Below, in pieces: positions 7,800-17,857 of a DNA stretch of 64,000 nt. The position numbers and the translations under genes were made by a program. The stretch is from NCBI RefSeq assembly GCF_000423345.1, contig NZ_AUHU01000015.1, positions 42,360 through 106,359 on the forward strand, given 5' to 3'. Position 1 is the stretch's first letter, and each line of letters opens with the position of its first letter. The notes under the pieces are model-generated. The model was not told the DNA's origin. It made no database searches and worked only from the letters and a program-made list of their open reading frames with translations. This stretch comes from Marinimicrobium agarilyticum DSM 16975 (lineage in GTDB: Bacteria > Pseudomonadota > Gammaproteobacteria > Pseudomonadales > Cellvibrionaceae).

Positions 7800-8945
7800 T
7801 TAAAAAATCCGCCCACGGTCATCAGAGCCATCGTTCTCGATGGACAGTTCGTCTGCCGCATTGGACAGATAGGCGGCGTCAGTCTCCGAGCCCAGCTTGA
7901 TCAGCAGCCGCAGGTCGTTGGGCGAGTCGGCGTGCGCGAGGGCATCCTCATAGGTAATCTCCCCCGCATCGTAGAGTTCGTACAAGGCCTGATCGAAGGT
8001 CTGCATCCCCAGCTCGGTGGATTTTTTCATCAACTCTTTGAGCTCACTGACTTGCCCCTTACGGATCAGATCCGAGGCCAACGGGGTATTCAACAATACC
8101 TCCAGGCAGGCCCGGCGACCTTGACCGTCCGGGGTGGGAATCAGTTGCTGGGCCACAATTCCGCGCAGGTTGAGAGAGAGGTCCATCCACAATTGCCGAT
8201 GACGATCGGCCGGGAAAAAGTGAATGATCCGGTCCAGCGCCTGGTTGGCATTGTTGGCGTGGAGCGTGGCCAGGCACAGGTGACCGGTCTCGGCAAAGGC
8301 AATGGCGTGCTCCATGGTTTCCCGGGTGCGCACCTCACCGATCAGGATGACATCCGGCGCCTGACGCAGCGTGTTTTTCAGGGCGGTTTCGAAGGACTCG
8401 GTATCGATCCCCACCTCGCGCTGGGTGATGATGCAACCCTGATGCTGGTGAATGAATTCGATCGGGTCTTCGATGGAAATGATGTGGCCTTTGCTGTTGT
8501 GGTTGCGGTGACCGATCATGGAAGCCAGTGAGGTGGACTTACCGGTACCGGTGGCCCCCACGAACAGAATCAGGCCACGCTTGGTCATGGCCAGGTCCTT
8601 GATGATATCCGGCAGCCCCAGGTCATCAATTTCCGGGATGGTGGTCTCAATACGGCGCAGCACCATTCCCGCCAGGTTGCGCTGGTAAAAGGCACTGGCC
8701 CGGAAGCGGCCGATGCCCCGCGCACTGATGGCGAAGTTCAGTTCCTTCTCTTCGAGAAATTCCTTGCGCTGCTTTTCATTCATCACCCCCAGCACAATCT
8801 CCCGGGCCTTTTCCGGCGGCAGAGGCGAGGCGGTCGCCGGCACAATTTTGCCATTGACTTTGATCGAGGGGGGGACCCCGGCTGTCACAAACAGATCCGA
8901 GGCGCCCTTCTCAACCATCAGCGATAACAATCGATCAAAATCCAT
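7800..8945 (-). CDS. pilU: PilU, PilT-like pilus retraction ATPase
   Basis: Secretion ATPase of the GspE/PilT superfamily, 381 residues. Walker A is GATGTGKSTSLAS near residue 130; the Asp box, Walker B (DVILIGEVR) and His box (ETGHLCLATLHANNA) follow in order. PilU assists PilT in type IV pilus retraction, especially under load, according to work in Pseudomonas and Vibrio. It is distinguished from PilT by the longer C-terminus ending in an acidic stretch. It lies 30 bp downstream of pilT on the same strand, as usual. Confidence 0.94.
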   Translation of the reverse strand: MDFDRLLSLMVEKGASDLFVTAGVPPSIKVNGKIVPATASPLPPEKAREIVLGVMNEKQRKEFLEEKELNFAISARGIGRFRASAFYQRNLAGMVLRRIETTIPEIDDLGLPDIIKDLAMTKRGLILFVGATGTGKSTSLASMIGHRNHNSKGHIISIEDPIEFIHQHQGCIITQREVGIDTESFETALKNTLRQAPDVILIGEVRTRETMEHAIAFAETGHLCLATLHANNANQALDRIIHFFPADRHRQLWMDLSLNLRGIVAQQLIPTPDGQGRRACLEVLLNTPLASDLIRKGQVSELKELMKKSTELGMQTFDQALYELYDAGEITYEDALAHADSPNDLRLLIKLGSETDAAYLSNAADELSIENDGSDDRGRIF

Positions 8946-8975
8946 AGTGGTATCCGGTCTCAGGTCGGTGAATGC

Positions 8976-10010
8976 TTAAAAGTTTTCCGGCATTTTGGCT
9001 TTTTCGCGGGCGATCTCGCGGGAGACCAGACGGCGCGCCACCATGTCCGCCAGGCACTGGTCCATGGTCTGCATGCCGAGCGAGGCCCCGGTCTGGATGG
9101 CCGAGTACATCTGGGCCACCTTGTCTTCGCGAATCAGGTTGCGAATGGCGGAGGTGCCGCGCATGATCTCGTGCGCCGCTACCCGACCGCCACCGTTTTT
9201 CTTCAGCAGGGTCTGGGAGACCACCGCCTGCAGCGACTCGGACAGCATTGAGCGCACCATGGATTTTTCGTTGGCCGGGAATACGTCTACCACCCGGTCG
9301 ATGGTTTTCGCCGCCGAGGTGGTGTGCAGCGTGCCAAACACCAAGTGGCCTGTTTCGGCCGCCGTCAGCGCCAGCCGGATGGTCTCCAGGTCACGCAATT
9401 CGCCCACCAGAATGATGTCCGGGTCTTCCCGCAAGGCAGAGCGCAGGGCTTCGGAGAAGCCGTGGGTATCGCGGTGGACTTCCCGCTGGTTGACCAGGCA
9501 CTTTTTGCTCTCGTGCACAAATTCGATCGGGTCCTCAATGGTGAGGATGTGCTCGTATTTGTTATCGTTGATGTAGTCCATCATCGCGGCCAACGTGGTG
9601 GACTTACCCGAACCGGTCGGGCCGGTAACCAGGACCAGGCCGCGGGGAACCGCGCAGATGTCGCGAAAGACATTGCCCATCCCCAACTCTTCCATGGTCA
9701 GCACTTTTGAGGGAATGGTCCGGAAGACGGCGCCGGCACCACGGTTCTGGTTAAAGGCGTTCACACGGAAACGGGCGACACCGGGAACCTCGAACGAGAA
9801 GTCGGTTTCCAGGAACTCTTCAAAGTCCTTGCGCTGCTTGTCATTCATTATTTCGTAGATCAAACTATGCACCTGCTTGTGCTCCATGGGCGGCAGATTG
9901 ATGCGCCGCACATCGCCATCCACGCGGATCATGGGAGGCAAGCCCGCGGAAAGGTGCAAGTCTGAAGCGCCCTGTTTAGCGCTGAAGGCAAGAAGTTCCG
10001 TAATATCCAT
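8976..10010 (-). CDS. pilT: PilT, type IV pilus retraction ATPase
   Basis: Hexameric ATPase that depolymerises type IV pili and powers twitching motility. The 344-residue sequence has Walker A GPTGSGKSTTLAAMMDY near residue 130, Walker B PDIILVGELRD, the His box (TGHLVFGTLHTTSAAKT) and the PilT C-terminal retraction motif region (AIRNLIREDK). The start MDITELLAFSAKQGASDLHL is the standard PilT N-terminus. It is divergent from yggS with about 110 bp between, and forms a pair with pilU. Confidence 0.96.
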   Translation of the reverse strand: MDITELLAFSAKQGASDLHLSAGLPPMIRVDGDVRRINLPPMEHKQVHSLIYEIMNDKQRKDFEEFLETDFSFEVPGVARFRVNAFNQNRGAGAVFRTIPSKVLTMEELGMGNVFRDICAVPRGLVLVTGPTGSGKSTTLAAMMDYINDNKYEHILTIEDPIEFVHESKKCLVNQREVHRDTHGFSEALRSALREDPDIILVGELRDLETIRLALTAAETGHLVFGTLHTTSAAKTIDRVVDVFPANEKSMVRSMLSESLQAVVSQTLLKKNGGGRVAAHEIMRGTSAIRNLIREDKVAQMYSAIQTGASLGMQTMDQCLADMVARRLVSREIAREKAKMPENF

Positions 10011-10122
10011 ACTGCTACCTTGATTGTGTTTCTGTGTGGTTCCAGTGGCCGCCGAGCGTCCTAATCGGGCGCTCCTCCGCGCTCTCGCTGGCCACCGACA
10101 GCATGCCCCAACCGGGACAGAT

Positions 10123-10821
10123 ATGCCAAAGATAGACGAGAAGCTTCACAATGTCACCGCCCGGCTGATCGCGGCCGCCGAAATGGCCGGGCGCGATCCC
10201 GCCCACGTCGGTCTGGTAGCGGTCAGCAAAACCCAGCCCGCCGACGCGGTCGAGGCCGCCTACCGCGCAGGCCAACGGCGATTCGGTGAGAACTACCTGC
10301 AGGAGGCGCTGGACAAACAGGCCGCCCTGGCGGAACTCACCGAGCTGGAATGGCACTTTATCGGCCCGATACAATCGAACAAGACCCGGGCGATTGCCGA
10401 GCATTTCCAGTGGGTTCACAGCGTGGACCGGGAAAAAATCGCCCGTCGACTGAGCGAACAGCGCCCGGAATCACTGCCTCCTTTGCAAGTGTGTCTGCAG
10501 GTGAACCTGGACGATGAGCAGAGCAAATCCGGTGTGACCCTCGCGGCACTGCCCGAACTCGCACGGGCCGTGTATGCTTTGCCACGCCTGCAGTTGCGAG
10601 GGCTGATGGCGATACCCGCCCCACGGGAGACACGGGTCGAACAGCGGGCGAGCTTTGCCCGCCTGCGCACGGCGCTGGAGGCGCTGCGCGCAGACGATAT
10701 GGTGGTGGATACGCTGTCCATGGGTATGTCCGCCGACCTGGAAGCCGCCGTCGCCGAGGGGGCCACGCTGGTGAGAGTGGGTACCGACATTTTCGGGCCC
10801 CGCCAGACGCCATCAGGCTGA
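10123..10821 (+). CDS. YggS/PLPBP family PLP-binding protein
   Basis: PLP homeostasis protein of the YggS (PROSC) family, about 232 residues, cytoplasmic. The PLP-linked lysine lies in LVAVSKTQPADAV; other family motifs are FGENYLQEALDK, WHFIGPIQSNK, SVDREKIARRL and LSMGMSADLEAAVAEGATLV, then RVGTDIFG. The start at 10123 (MPKIDEKLHNV) matches homologs. It sits upstream of proC and yggT, the usual neighbourhood; this family affects PLP and amino-acid balance but has no known enzyme activity. Confidence 0.94.
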   Translation: MPKIDEKLHNVTARLIAAAEMAGRDPAHVGLVAVSKTQPADAVEAAYRAGQRRFGENYLQEALDKQAALAELTELEWHFIGPIQSNKTRAIAEHFQWVHSVDREKIARRLSEQRPESLPPLQVCLQVNLDDEQSKSGVTLAALPELARAVYALPRLQLRGLMAIPAPRETRVEQRASFARLRTALEALRADDMVVDTLSMGMSADLEAAVAEGATLVRVGTDIFGPRQTPSG

Positions 10822-10870
10822 CGACAACGCCGGAACAGGCACTTACGCAAGACCCAACACAGGAACAGGT

Positions 10871-11698
10871 ATGACCGAACCGCATTACCCCAAACTCGCT
10901 TTTATCGGCGCCGGCAACATGGCCCGCAGCATCATCGGTGGTCTGGTTCAGGAGGGCTATCCGGCCGATCGGATTCGCGCCAGCGACCGCAACGAAGAAA
11001 CCCTCGCCCGCCTGAGCGACGATTTCGGCACTGGCGCGGGAGACAACCACGATGTTTCACAATGGGCGGAGGTCATTGTGTTGGCGGTGAAGCCACAAGT
11101 GATGAAAACCGTCGCAGAAGACCTGCAGCCCAACCTGAAGCACCGCCCGCTGCTGATCTCCATCGCCGCCGGAGTCGACGGCCATAGCCTCGGCCGGTGG
11201 CTGGGGGAGGATCAAGCCATCGTCCGCTGCATGCCCAACACGCCCTCCTTGGTAAAAGCGGGCGCCAGCGGACTCTATGCCAACCGCCACACGACCGAGA
11301 CGCAGCGCCAACAGGCCGAAAGCATCATGGCGGCGGTCAGCCGAGTACAATGGCTCGACGACGAAGCGCTGATGGACGCCGTCACGGCGGTCTCGGGTTC
11401 CGGGCCGGCCTATTTCTTCTTGGTGATGGAATCCATGATCGACGCGGGCGTAAAGCTTGGGCTCGAGCGTCAGGCAGCGACCGAGCTGACCCTGCAGACG
11501 GCCCTGGGGGCCGCGACCCTGGCGCAGAGCAGCGATGTCGGCGTGGATGAACTGCGCCGCCGGGTAATGTCACCAGGGGGCACCACCGAAGCCGCGATTG
11601 CCTCGTTCGAACAGGATAAACTGCGCGAGATTTTTCAAAGCGCCATGACCGCCTGCGCCGAGCGCTCCGCCGAGCTGGCCCGCGAACTGGGCCAGTAA
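10871..11698 (+). CDS. proC: Pyrroline-5-carboxylate reductase
   Basis: Last enzyme of proline synthesis: reduces pyrroline-5-carboxylate with NAD(P)H. The 275-residue product has the Rossmann motif FIGAGNMARSIIGGL at residues 10-25, VLAVKPQVMK, RCMPNTPSLV and the family signature VSGSGPAYFFLVMESMIDAG, ending with the helical dimerisation domain (RVMSPGGTTEAAI). AGGAACAGGT precedes the ATG. It stands between yggS and yggT in the usual order. Confidence 0.95.
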   Translation: MTEPHYPKLAFIGAGNMARSIIGGLVQEGYPADRIRASDRNEETLARLSDDFGTGAGDNHDVSQWAEVIVLAVKPQVMKTVAEDLQPNLKHRPLLISIAAGVDGHSLGRWLGEDQAIVRCMPNTPSLVKAGASGLYANRHTTETQRQQAESIMAAVSRVQWLDDEALMDAVTAVSGSGPAYFFLVMESMIDAGVKLGLERQAATELTLQTALGAATLAQSSDVGVDELRRRVMSPGGTTEAAIASFEQDKLREIFQSAMTACAERSAELARELGQ

Positions 11699-11725
11699 AC
11701 GATTTGACCTGCGAGAGGAAACGCC

Positions 11726-12319
11726 ATGTCCACCTCGGCTGAAATTGCCATTTACGTCATCCGGACCCTGGGTTCGCTGTACCTGCTTATGATCCTACTG
11801 CGCTTTTTGTTCCAGCTGGTCAGAGCGGACTTCTACAACCCCATTTCACAGTTTGTGGCCAAAGCCACCAACCCGCTGCTGTTGCCCTTACGCAAAGTGA
11901 TCCCCGGCGTCTTCGGGGTCGACCTGGCGGCGCTGGTGTTGGCGCTGGCGGTTCAGTGGCTATTGCTCCAACTGGTACTGGTGATTATCGGACAGGGCTT
12001 TCTCAACCCCTTGGCCACTATCACCTGGTCCGCCATCGGGTTGCTATCAATGGTGCTTTCCATCTATTTCTGGTGCCTGATCATCTCCATCATTGCCAGT
12101 TGGGTAGCCCCGTTCAGCCAGAATCCGGCCCTGATTCTGGTGCGGCAATTGGTGGCGCCGGTCATGGCGCCTTTCCAGAAGCTCATACCTCCCCTGGGCG
12201 GCATTGACATCACACCAATCTTCGCTTTCATGGTGCTTCACATTCTGAATGGCTACTTGGTACCCGCTTTGGCCCGTTCGGTTGGAATGATCATTTCTCC
12301 CAACCTGTTTGTCATGTAA
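11726..12319 (+). CDS. YggT family membrane protein
   Basis: Integral membrane protein of 197 residues with two YGGT repeats, each a pair of membrane helices around FYNPISQFVAKATNPLLLPL in the first half and FSQNPALILVRQLVAPVMAP in the second. The function is not firmly known; E. coli YggT has been linked to osmotic tolerance. A ribosome site (GCGAGAGGAAACGCC) precedes the ATG by 4-5 bases. It is the last gene of the yggS-proC-yggT run. A GC-rich 8-bp stem (12354-12373) in the gap that follows may end the transcript, though no T run is present. Confidence 0.9.
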   Translation: MSTSAEIAIYVIRTLGSLYLLMILLRFLFQLVRADFYNPISQFVAKATNPLLLPLRKVIPGVFGVDLAALVLALAVQWLLLQLVLVIIGQGFLNPLATITWSAIGLLSMVLSIYFWCLIISIIASWVAPFSQNPALILVRQLVAPVMAPFQKLIPPLGGIDITPIFAFMVLHILNGYLVPALARSVGMIISPNLFVM

Positions 12320-12468
12320 TTCATTTTTTAAGGTTTCCAGCAACCGCTTATCCGCGCCAGCGCCCGCTGGCGCTGTCCGGGGCTGGCAATAACGAAAGAA
12401 CCAGTGTCAAATAGCCTGCCACTAAATATATAACAATTTCTCAACGCGTCAGGACACAGAGCTACTTT

Positions 12469-14463
12469 ATGGACACCCGAGCACTGTATCGGCATATGAG
12501 CCACTACCACCTCTGGCGGCAGGACCTGGGCCAGCGGTTGCGTCGATTTGAACACTGGATCAAAAACCACGGCCTGGTCAGCGACGAGGTCCGCCAATGC
12601 CTGACTCAGGCCCGCCAACTGCTGGGAGACAACAGCTTTACGCTGGTCTGTGTGGGAGAGTTTTCCCGCGGTAAAACCGAGCTGATCAACGCCCTGCTGA
12701 TGGACGAACGAGGCCAGCGCACGCTGCCCTCCAACCCCGGGCGCACCACCATGTGCCCGACGGAAATCTACTGCGACACCGAACGCCCCAACTGCCTGCA
12801 GCTCCTGCCCATTGAAACCCGCCGCAGCAAAGCCGGCCTGGAACGTTTCAAACGCATTCCCCAGAACTGGGTGAAACTGCCGCTCGACCCGGACGACCCG
12901 GAGGCGATGAGAAATACCCTGAACGAGGTGTCGGCGAGCCGCTGGGTCTCGGTGGATGAGGCCCGCCACCTGGGTTTTGAGATTACCGAAAACTCCGAGC
13001 GCAACGAACGCGGGGAGATCGCCATCCCCCGATGGCGTCACGCCATGATCAGCCTGGACCACCCGCTGTTGCGCCGCGGACTGAGAATTGTCGATACCCC
13101 GGGGCTGAATGCATTGGGTAACGAGCCGGAGCTGACCTTGAGGGTACTGCCCCGCGCCCAGGCCATCGTTTTCCTGCTCTCCGCCGACGCCGGTGTCACC
13201 GCGAGCGATATGGCGCTCTGGCGCGAACACATACAGAACCTCAGCCGGGAAAGAGGCAGTGCCGTACTTACCCTGCTCAACAAGGTAGACAGCCTCTGGG
13301 ATGACCTGCAGTCGCCCGAGCAAGTGACCGCCAACATTGAATCTTTGCGCTTGTTGACCGCACGTCAACTCGAACTGAGCCCGGAGCAGGTCCTGCCTCT
13401 TTCGGCCAAGCAGGCGCTGATCGGGCGTGCCAAAAGGGATCCGGCGCGCATCGCCCAGAGTGGCTTTGAGCGGCTGGAGCGCGCCCTCGCGGAAACCGTA
13501 GAGCGCAGCCGGCAACAGCTCGCGGGCCAGCGGCTGGTAACCGACAGTCAGTCCATGATCGAGAACGTCTATAACAGCCTGAAGGGACGTCTCGCCGATG
13601 CCGAACAGGAACTGCTACTGATACGGGGCAGCCGCACCGAGGACAACGACGAACTGCTCACCCGGCGCCGGGATATCATCCGACAGAAGCACCGCCAGTT
13701 TCACAAACAGGCGCTGTCGCTGCGCACCAGCCAGATGATGATCGACAAACAACGGCCCACCCTGATGGAAATCATCAGCCCGCAAAGGCTCTCACAGGAG
13801 ATTGATCAGACCCGCCAGCGCCTGGACCAGAGCTGGACCACGGTGGGCCTGTCCCGGGGGATGGCCTCCCTGTTTGAGTGGCTGGATCACCAGATGGGCC
13901 ACCTTGAGCAGGAAGTGGATCGTACCAACCGCGTGCTGGATTCAATTTATCAACGGCCGGAAAACACCGAAGACCAGGCCCAACGGCAAAGCAGCTACCG
14001 TCTCAGCCTGGCGGAGGAGCGGCGTAAGCTGCGCCAGCTCAACCAGCGGGCCGATCAGTTCCGCGCCGCGCTGGACAGCGTGCTGAGCCTGAAAGGCCCC
14101 CTCATTCAACGCTTTATCGGGACCCTGGTTCAGGAAGCTCGAGACCTGTGGCAAGGCCTGTACCAGACCATTGATCACTGGCTCAAGCAGGCGCTGGTCC
14201 CTCTGTTTCAACACAACCAGTATCAACGCCAACTGCTCGAACACCACATGCTGCGCCTGAGCCGCTTGCGCCAGGAACAGCGCGGCCAAACCGAGCAGGT
14301 CCAGACTCTGAAAGACAACATCGACCAGATGACCGCCGCCCTCAATGCGCTGGACCCATTGTGTAAGGAGCTTCACCGCCCCACGCCCTCTTCCGAGGAG
14401 GACGGGTCCGTGGTCTACCTGGAGCGCGCTCGGCAGGCTCAGCGGGCGACGCAGACAATATAA
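12469..14463 (+). CDS. Dynamin-like GTPase
   Basis: A 664-residue protein with an N-terminal dynamin-type GTPase domain: G1 loop [15 protein letters not shown] near residues 65-79, a G2-region Thr in [11 protein letters not shown]3 [10 protein letters not shown] and G4 [11 protein letters not shown]. The rest is long alpha-helical, rich in Gln, Arg and Leu, with probable coiled coils (residues 350-640), as in bacterial dynamin-like proteins that remodel membranes. No clear membrane segment is seen, so it would attach peripherally. Its partner and target are not known. It stands alone between yggT and metX, on the same strand. A second ATG at codon 9 is also possible. Confidence 0.85.
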   Translation: MDTRALYRHMSHYHLWRQDLGQRLRRFEHWIKNHGLVSDEVRQCLTQARQLLGDNSFTLVCVGEFSRGKTELINALLMDERGQRTLPSNPGRTTMCPTEIYCDTERPNCLQLLPIETRRSKAGLERFKRIPQNWVKLPLDPDDPEAMRNTLNEVSASRWVSVDEARHLGFEITENSERNERGEIAIPRWRHAMISLDHPLLRRGLRIVDTPGLNALGNEPELTLRVLPRAQAIVFLLSADAGVTASDMALWREHIQNLSRERGSAVLTLLNKVDSLWDDLQSPEQVTANIESLRLLTARQLELSPEQVLPLSAKQALIGRAKRDPARIAQSGFERLERALAETVERSRQQLAGQRLVTDSQSMIENVYNSLKGRLADAEQELLLIRGSRTEDNDELLTRRRDIIRQKHRQFHKQALSLRTSQMMIDKQRPTLMEIISPQRLSQEIDQTRQRLDQSWTTVGLSRGMASLFEWLDHQMGHLEQEVDRTNRVLDSIYQRPENTEDQAQRQSSYRLSLAEERRKLRQLNQRADQFRAALDSVLSLKGPLIQRFIGTLVQEARDLWQGLYQTIDHWLKQALVPLFQHNQYQRQLLEHHMLRLSRLRQEQRGQTEQVQTLKDNIDQMTAALNALDPLCKELHRPTPSSEEDGSVVYLERARQAQRATQTI

Positions 14464-14551
14464 ACGTAAGACCGCGGCAAGAAACTTGCAGCCACCGGGG
14501 CGCGACCTTAGACTTGCGGGTTTGATAAAGAGCCCGAGACTGAGATTGCCA

Positions 14552-15721
14552 ATGCCCGAGACCCTGCCCGACGACTCAGTGGGTCTGGTGACCCCCCAGA
14601 CACAGGAATTCACTGAGCCGCTCCCCCTGGCCTGCGGCACCACGCTCGATCGCCACGAGCTGGTGTACGAAACCTACGGCACGCTCAATGCCGACGGGTC
14701 CAACGCCGTTCTGATCTGCCACGCGCTGTCCGGCAATCACCACGCGGCGGGCTACCACAGCATGGAGGACCGAAAACCGGGCTGGTGGGACAACTACATC
14801 GGACCGGGAAAGGCCATCGATACCAACCAGTTCTTCGTGGTATGCCCCAACAACCTCGGTGGCTGCAGCGGCTCTACCGGCCCGGGCAGCACCAACCCGG
14901 CCACCGGCAAGCCCTGGGGCCCGGACTTTCCCATGTTGCGGGTACGCGACTGGGTGGAAAGCCAGGCCCTACTGGCGGATGCACTCGGCATCCGGTGCTG
15001 GGCCGCCGTGGTCGGGGGCAGCCTGGGCGGCATGCAGGTGATGCGTTGGGCTCTGGAGTATCCGGACCGGTTGCGCCACGCGGTGGTCATCGCCTCCGCC
15101 ATGAAACTGAGCGCGCAGAACATTGCCTTTAACGAAACCGCCCGCCAGGCCATCATGTCCGATCCGAACTTCCACGACGGCCGCTACCTGGAGCTGGATA
15201 CAGTCCCCAAAAGCGGCCTGGCCGTGGCCCGTATGATCGGCCACATCACCTATCTGTCGGATTACGCCATGGGCAAGAAATTCGGCCGGGAACTGCGCAG
15301 CGGCAGCTTTCTGCGTGGGCAGTACGATCCGGTGGAGTTTCAGGTGGAGAGCTACCTGCGCTACCAGGGCGACAGTTTTGCCAACAACTTCGATGCCAAC
15401 AGTTACATCCTGATTACCCGGGCGCTGGATTATTTTGACCTGGCCCGGGAGTACGACGATGACCCGGTGAAGGCCTTCAAGGAAGCGCAGTGTAAGTTCT
15501 TCGTGGTCTCGTTCAGCAGCGACTGGCGCTTCTCGCCCCAGCGTTCCCGGGAGATCGTCGATGCCCTGCTCGGAGCGCAGCAACCGGTGACCTACACCGC
15601 CATCGACTCGCCCTATGGCCACGACGCCTTCCTGCTGCCCAGCGAACGCTACCGGGAAGCCTTTACCCGATATATGGCGGGCATCGCCCGAGAAGCACAA
15701 CCAACGGGGGAGCCAGCATGA
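14552..15721 (+). CDS. metX: Homoserine O-acyltransferase MetX
   Basis: Alpha/beta-hydrolase-fold enzyme that acylates homoserine in methionine synthesis, 389 residues. The nucleophile Ser157 lies in [28 protein letters not shown] and [13 protein letters not shown] are family motifs, and the catalytic Asp and His are in SSDWRFSP and [10 protein letters not shown]. In pseudomonads the homolog uses succinyl-CoA although the family was named for acetyl transfer; the donor cannot be settled by eye. The start at 14552 (MPETLPDDS) fits homologs. The stop overlaps the metW start (ATGA), so the pair is translationally coupled. Confidence 0.95.
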   Translation: MPETLPDDSVGLVTPQTQEFTEPLPLACGTTLDRHELVYETYGTLNADGSNAVLICHALSGNHHAAGYHSMEDRKPGWWDNYIGPGKAIDTNQFFVVCPNNLGGCSGSTGPGSTNPATGKPWGPDFPMLRVRDWVESQALLADALGIRCWAAVVGGSLGGMQVMRWALEYPDRLRHAVVIASAMKLSAQNIAFNETARQAIMSDPNFHDGRYLELDTVPKSGLAVARMIGHITYLSDYAMGKKFGRELRSGSFLRGQYDPVEFQVESYLRYQGDSFANNFDANSYILITRALDYFDLAREYDDDPVKAFKEAQCKFFVVSFSSDWRFSPQRSREIVDALLGAQQPVTYTAIDSPYGHDAFLLPSERYREAFTRYMAGIAREAQPTGEPA

Positions 15722-16332
15722 ACGGCCCAGCCATGCGCCTTGATCAGACTGAAATTCAGCACTGGATTGCCGACGGCAGCCGCATTCTCGACCTGGGCTG
15801 TGGTGACGGCACCCTGCTGCAATACTTGCAGGACACCAAAAACGCCAGTGGCTATGGGCTGGAAATCGGTGCTGACCAGATCAACGCCTGTATCGACAAA
15901 GGCCTGAACGTCATCGAGCAGAACCTGGATGACGGGCTGGGGAACTTCGCCGACCACAGTTTTGACACCGTGATCATGGCTCAGGCCATCCAGACCATGC
16001 ATTACCCCCACCGGGTACTGGATGAAATGCTGAGGGTAGGCAAGGAGTGTATCGTCACCTTTCCCAACTTCGGTCACTGGAAGGCCCGCTGGCACCTGAC
16101 CGTGCGCGGGCGCATGCCGGTCTCTGACCTGCTGCCCTACGAGTGGTACGACACCCCCAACATCCACTTCTGTACCTTTCGGGACTTTGAAGTGCTCTGC
16201 CGGGAAAAAGGCATCACCGTATTGCACCGGCAGGTGGTGAACGAGCAGTCACCGAACTTTTTGAAAGACTTATCGCCCAATCTCTTTGGCGAAACGGCCA
16301 TTTACCACCTGTGCCGGGGAGAGAACGGCTAA
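15718..16332 (+). CDS. metW: MetW, methyltransferase-fold partner of MetX
   Basis: A 204-residue protein of the MetW family: [17 protein letters not shown] (SAM-binding loop), [31 protein letters not shown], and a long C-terminal segment ([20 protein letters not shown]). It overlaps metX by four bases. MetW is needed together with MetX for methionine synthesis in Pseudomonas relatives; the exact function remains unclear and methyltransferase activity is presumed from the fold. Confidence 0.94.
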   Translation: MNGPAMRLDQTEIQHWIADGSRILDLGCGDGTLLQYLQDTKNASGYGLEIGADQINACIDKGLNVIEQNLDDGLGNFADHSFDTVIMAQAIQTMHYPHRVLDEMLRVGKECIVTFPNFGHWKARWHLTVRGRMPVSDLLPYEWYDTPNIHFCTFRDFEVLCREKGITVLHRQVVNEQSPNFLKDLSPNLFGETAIYHLCRGENG

Positions 16333-16378
16333 GGCTCGCCCTTTTGCGCCACCACCCACCGAAACCGGGAGTCACCCC

Positions 16379-17857
16379 ATGGGAACGCGACAACCGTTCG
16401 GCCTCTATAACATCCGCACGGCATTGCTGGCCTTTGTGCTCGCCCCGTTTTTGCTGGTGATGGTGATTACCGCCGGCTTCAGCCTGCAGCAGCTCGAGCA
16501 GGCCGCCGAGGAGGGCATGGAGGAAGAGATCGAGCTGATTGCCCGCTCCATTCGCCGCCCATTGAGCTACGCGCTGGAAAACGGCCATATGGAAACCCTG
16601 CGCCGGACGGTGACCTCTGCCGGCGACATCGGCCGGGTTTATGGCGTTTACGTGTACGACGAAAACGGCGAGCGCATTACCGCCCAGGGGCCCAGTCAGG
16701 TCCAGGTCCCCGATTTCAAAGCCGCCGATCTTGCCTCCCGGGGGAGCGAGCAGAGCGCCTTCGAGGAGATTGACGGCGAGGCAATCTTTTCCTATTTCAT
16801 GCCGCTGTCCGACAGCGGTGGCCAGATCAATGGTCTGCTCCAGGTCACCCGCCGAGGCAGTGATTTCGTGCAGCAGATCCGCGCCTTCCGCACGCAAGCG
16901 ATTGCGGTGTTGTCCGGCTCGGCACTACTTGTTCTGCTGCTGGTATGGGTTGGCTATCAGCGCGCGATCGGTCGCCACATCCAGGGGATGGGCTCGGGCA
17001 TGGCTTTGGTCGCCAGCGGCGATCGGGGCCACCGCCTGACCACTCAAGGACCGACCGAGCTGCGCTATCTGGCCCAGGGCATCAACCGTATGCTCGACAG
17101 TATCGTCGCCTCGGAGCGGGAGATCAGCACCCGGCGCGAACGCGAATATCAGCTCAAGAATCAGCTCTACCAGGCGGAGAAACTGGCCGCAATCGGCCGT
17201 TTTGCTGCCGGTGTTGCGCACGAGCTGGGCACCCCGTTGAGCGTGGCCGACGGCAAAGCCCAGCGGGCGCTGCGCAAACTGCCCGAGGAGCAGGCGCCAC
17301 CGCTGCAGGACATTCGCCAACAACTCCAACGGATGGAGCGGATTATTCGACAGTTGATGGATTTCGCCCGCCCCGTCACCCCCGAGCGCCGCGAAATCCG
17401 CCTGCATGAGATGATTCAGTCGTCTCTGCAACAAGTGGAGGGGGAACGCCAGAAAGAAGGCGTCACCCTGGAGACCCGCCCCCCGGATCAACGCTGCCCC
17501 CCCATCAACGCCGATCGCCTTCGCCTTGAACAGGCGCTGATCAACCTGCTGCGCAATGGCATTCAGGCAACCCCAGGCGGGCGGGTGCGGCTGAGCTGGC
17601 ACTGCACGGCCGACCAGGCCCACCTAATCGTTGAGGACGACGGACCCGGCATTGATGAAAGCATCCGCTCACAGTTGCTGGAACCCTTTGTCACCACCAA
17701 ACCCGTGGGCGTGGGTACCGGCCTCGGCCTGGCGGTGGTCAACGCCGTCATTACCGAGCACGGCGGGCGTATCGACATCGGCACCAGCGAGCTGGGTGGC
17801 GCCCGCTTTGACCTTGACCTTCCCCTGAACCGATCCGAGCCAGGAGCCCGCGAATGA
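16379..17857 (+). CDS. Sensor histidine kinase with periplasmic sensor and HAMP domain
   Basis: A 492-residue membrane sensor. Membrane segments lie near residues 15-34 and 174-193 and enclose a periplasmic domain of about 140 residues that resembles a PAS-like sensor fold (VYGVYVYDENGERITAQGP). HAMP follows at about 195-245, then HisKA with phospho-acceptor His281 (AAGVAHELGTPLSVADG), and the ATPase domain with N box near 390, G1 (DDGPGID) and G2 (GTGLGLAVV) near 447-454. GGGAG stands eight bases before the ATG at 16379. It overlaps the response regulator gene by four bases (ATGA). The pair lies between metW and the DUF4426 gene, where many relatives have nothing. Its signal is unknown. Confidence 0.9.
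   Translation: MGTRQPFGLYNIRTALLAFVLAPFLLVMVITAGFSLQQLEQAAEEGMEEEIELIARSIRRPLSYALENGHMETLRRTVTSAGDIGRVYGVYVYDENGERITAQGPSQVQVPDFKAADLASRGSEQSAFEEIDGEAIFSYFMPLSDSGGQINGLLQVTRRGSDFVQQIRAFRTQAIAVLSGSALLVLLLVWVGYQRAIGRHIQGMGSGMALVASGDRGHRLTTQGPTELRYLAQGINRMLDSIVASEREISTRREREYQLKNQLYQAEKLAAIGRFAAGVAHELGTPLSVADGKAQRALRKLPEEQAPPLQDIRQQLQRMERIIRQLMDFARPVTPERREIRLHEMIQSSLQQVEGERQKEGVTLETRPPDQRCPPINADRLRLEQALINLLRNGIQATPGGRVRLSWHCTADQAHLIVEDDGPGIDESIRSQLLEPFVTTKPVGVGTGLGLAVVNAVITEHGGRIDIGTSELGGARFDLDLPLNRSEPGARE

Noticed and set aside
12328..13515. Long minus-strand open frame (395 codons) under the dynamin-like gene
   Set aside because: Mirror frame of a GC-rich coding region; product is low-complexity Gln/Arg/Val with no family match.
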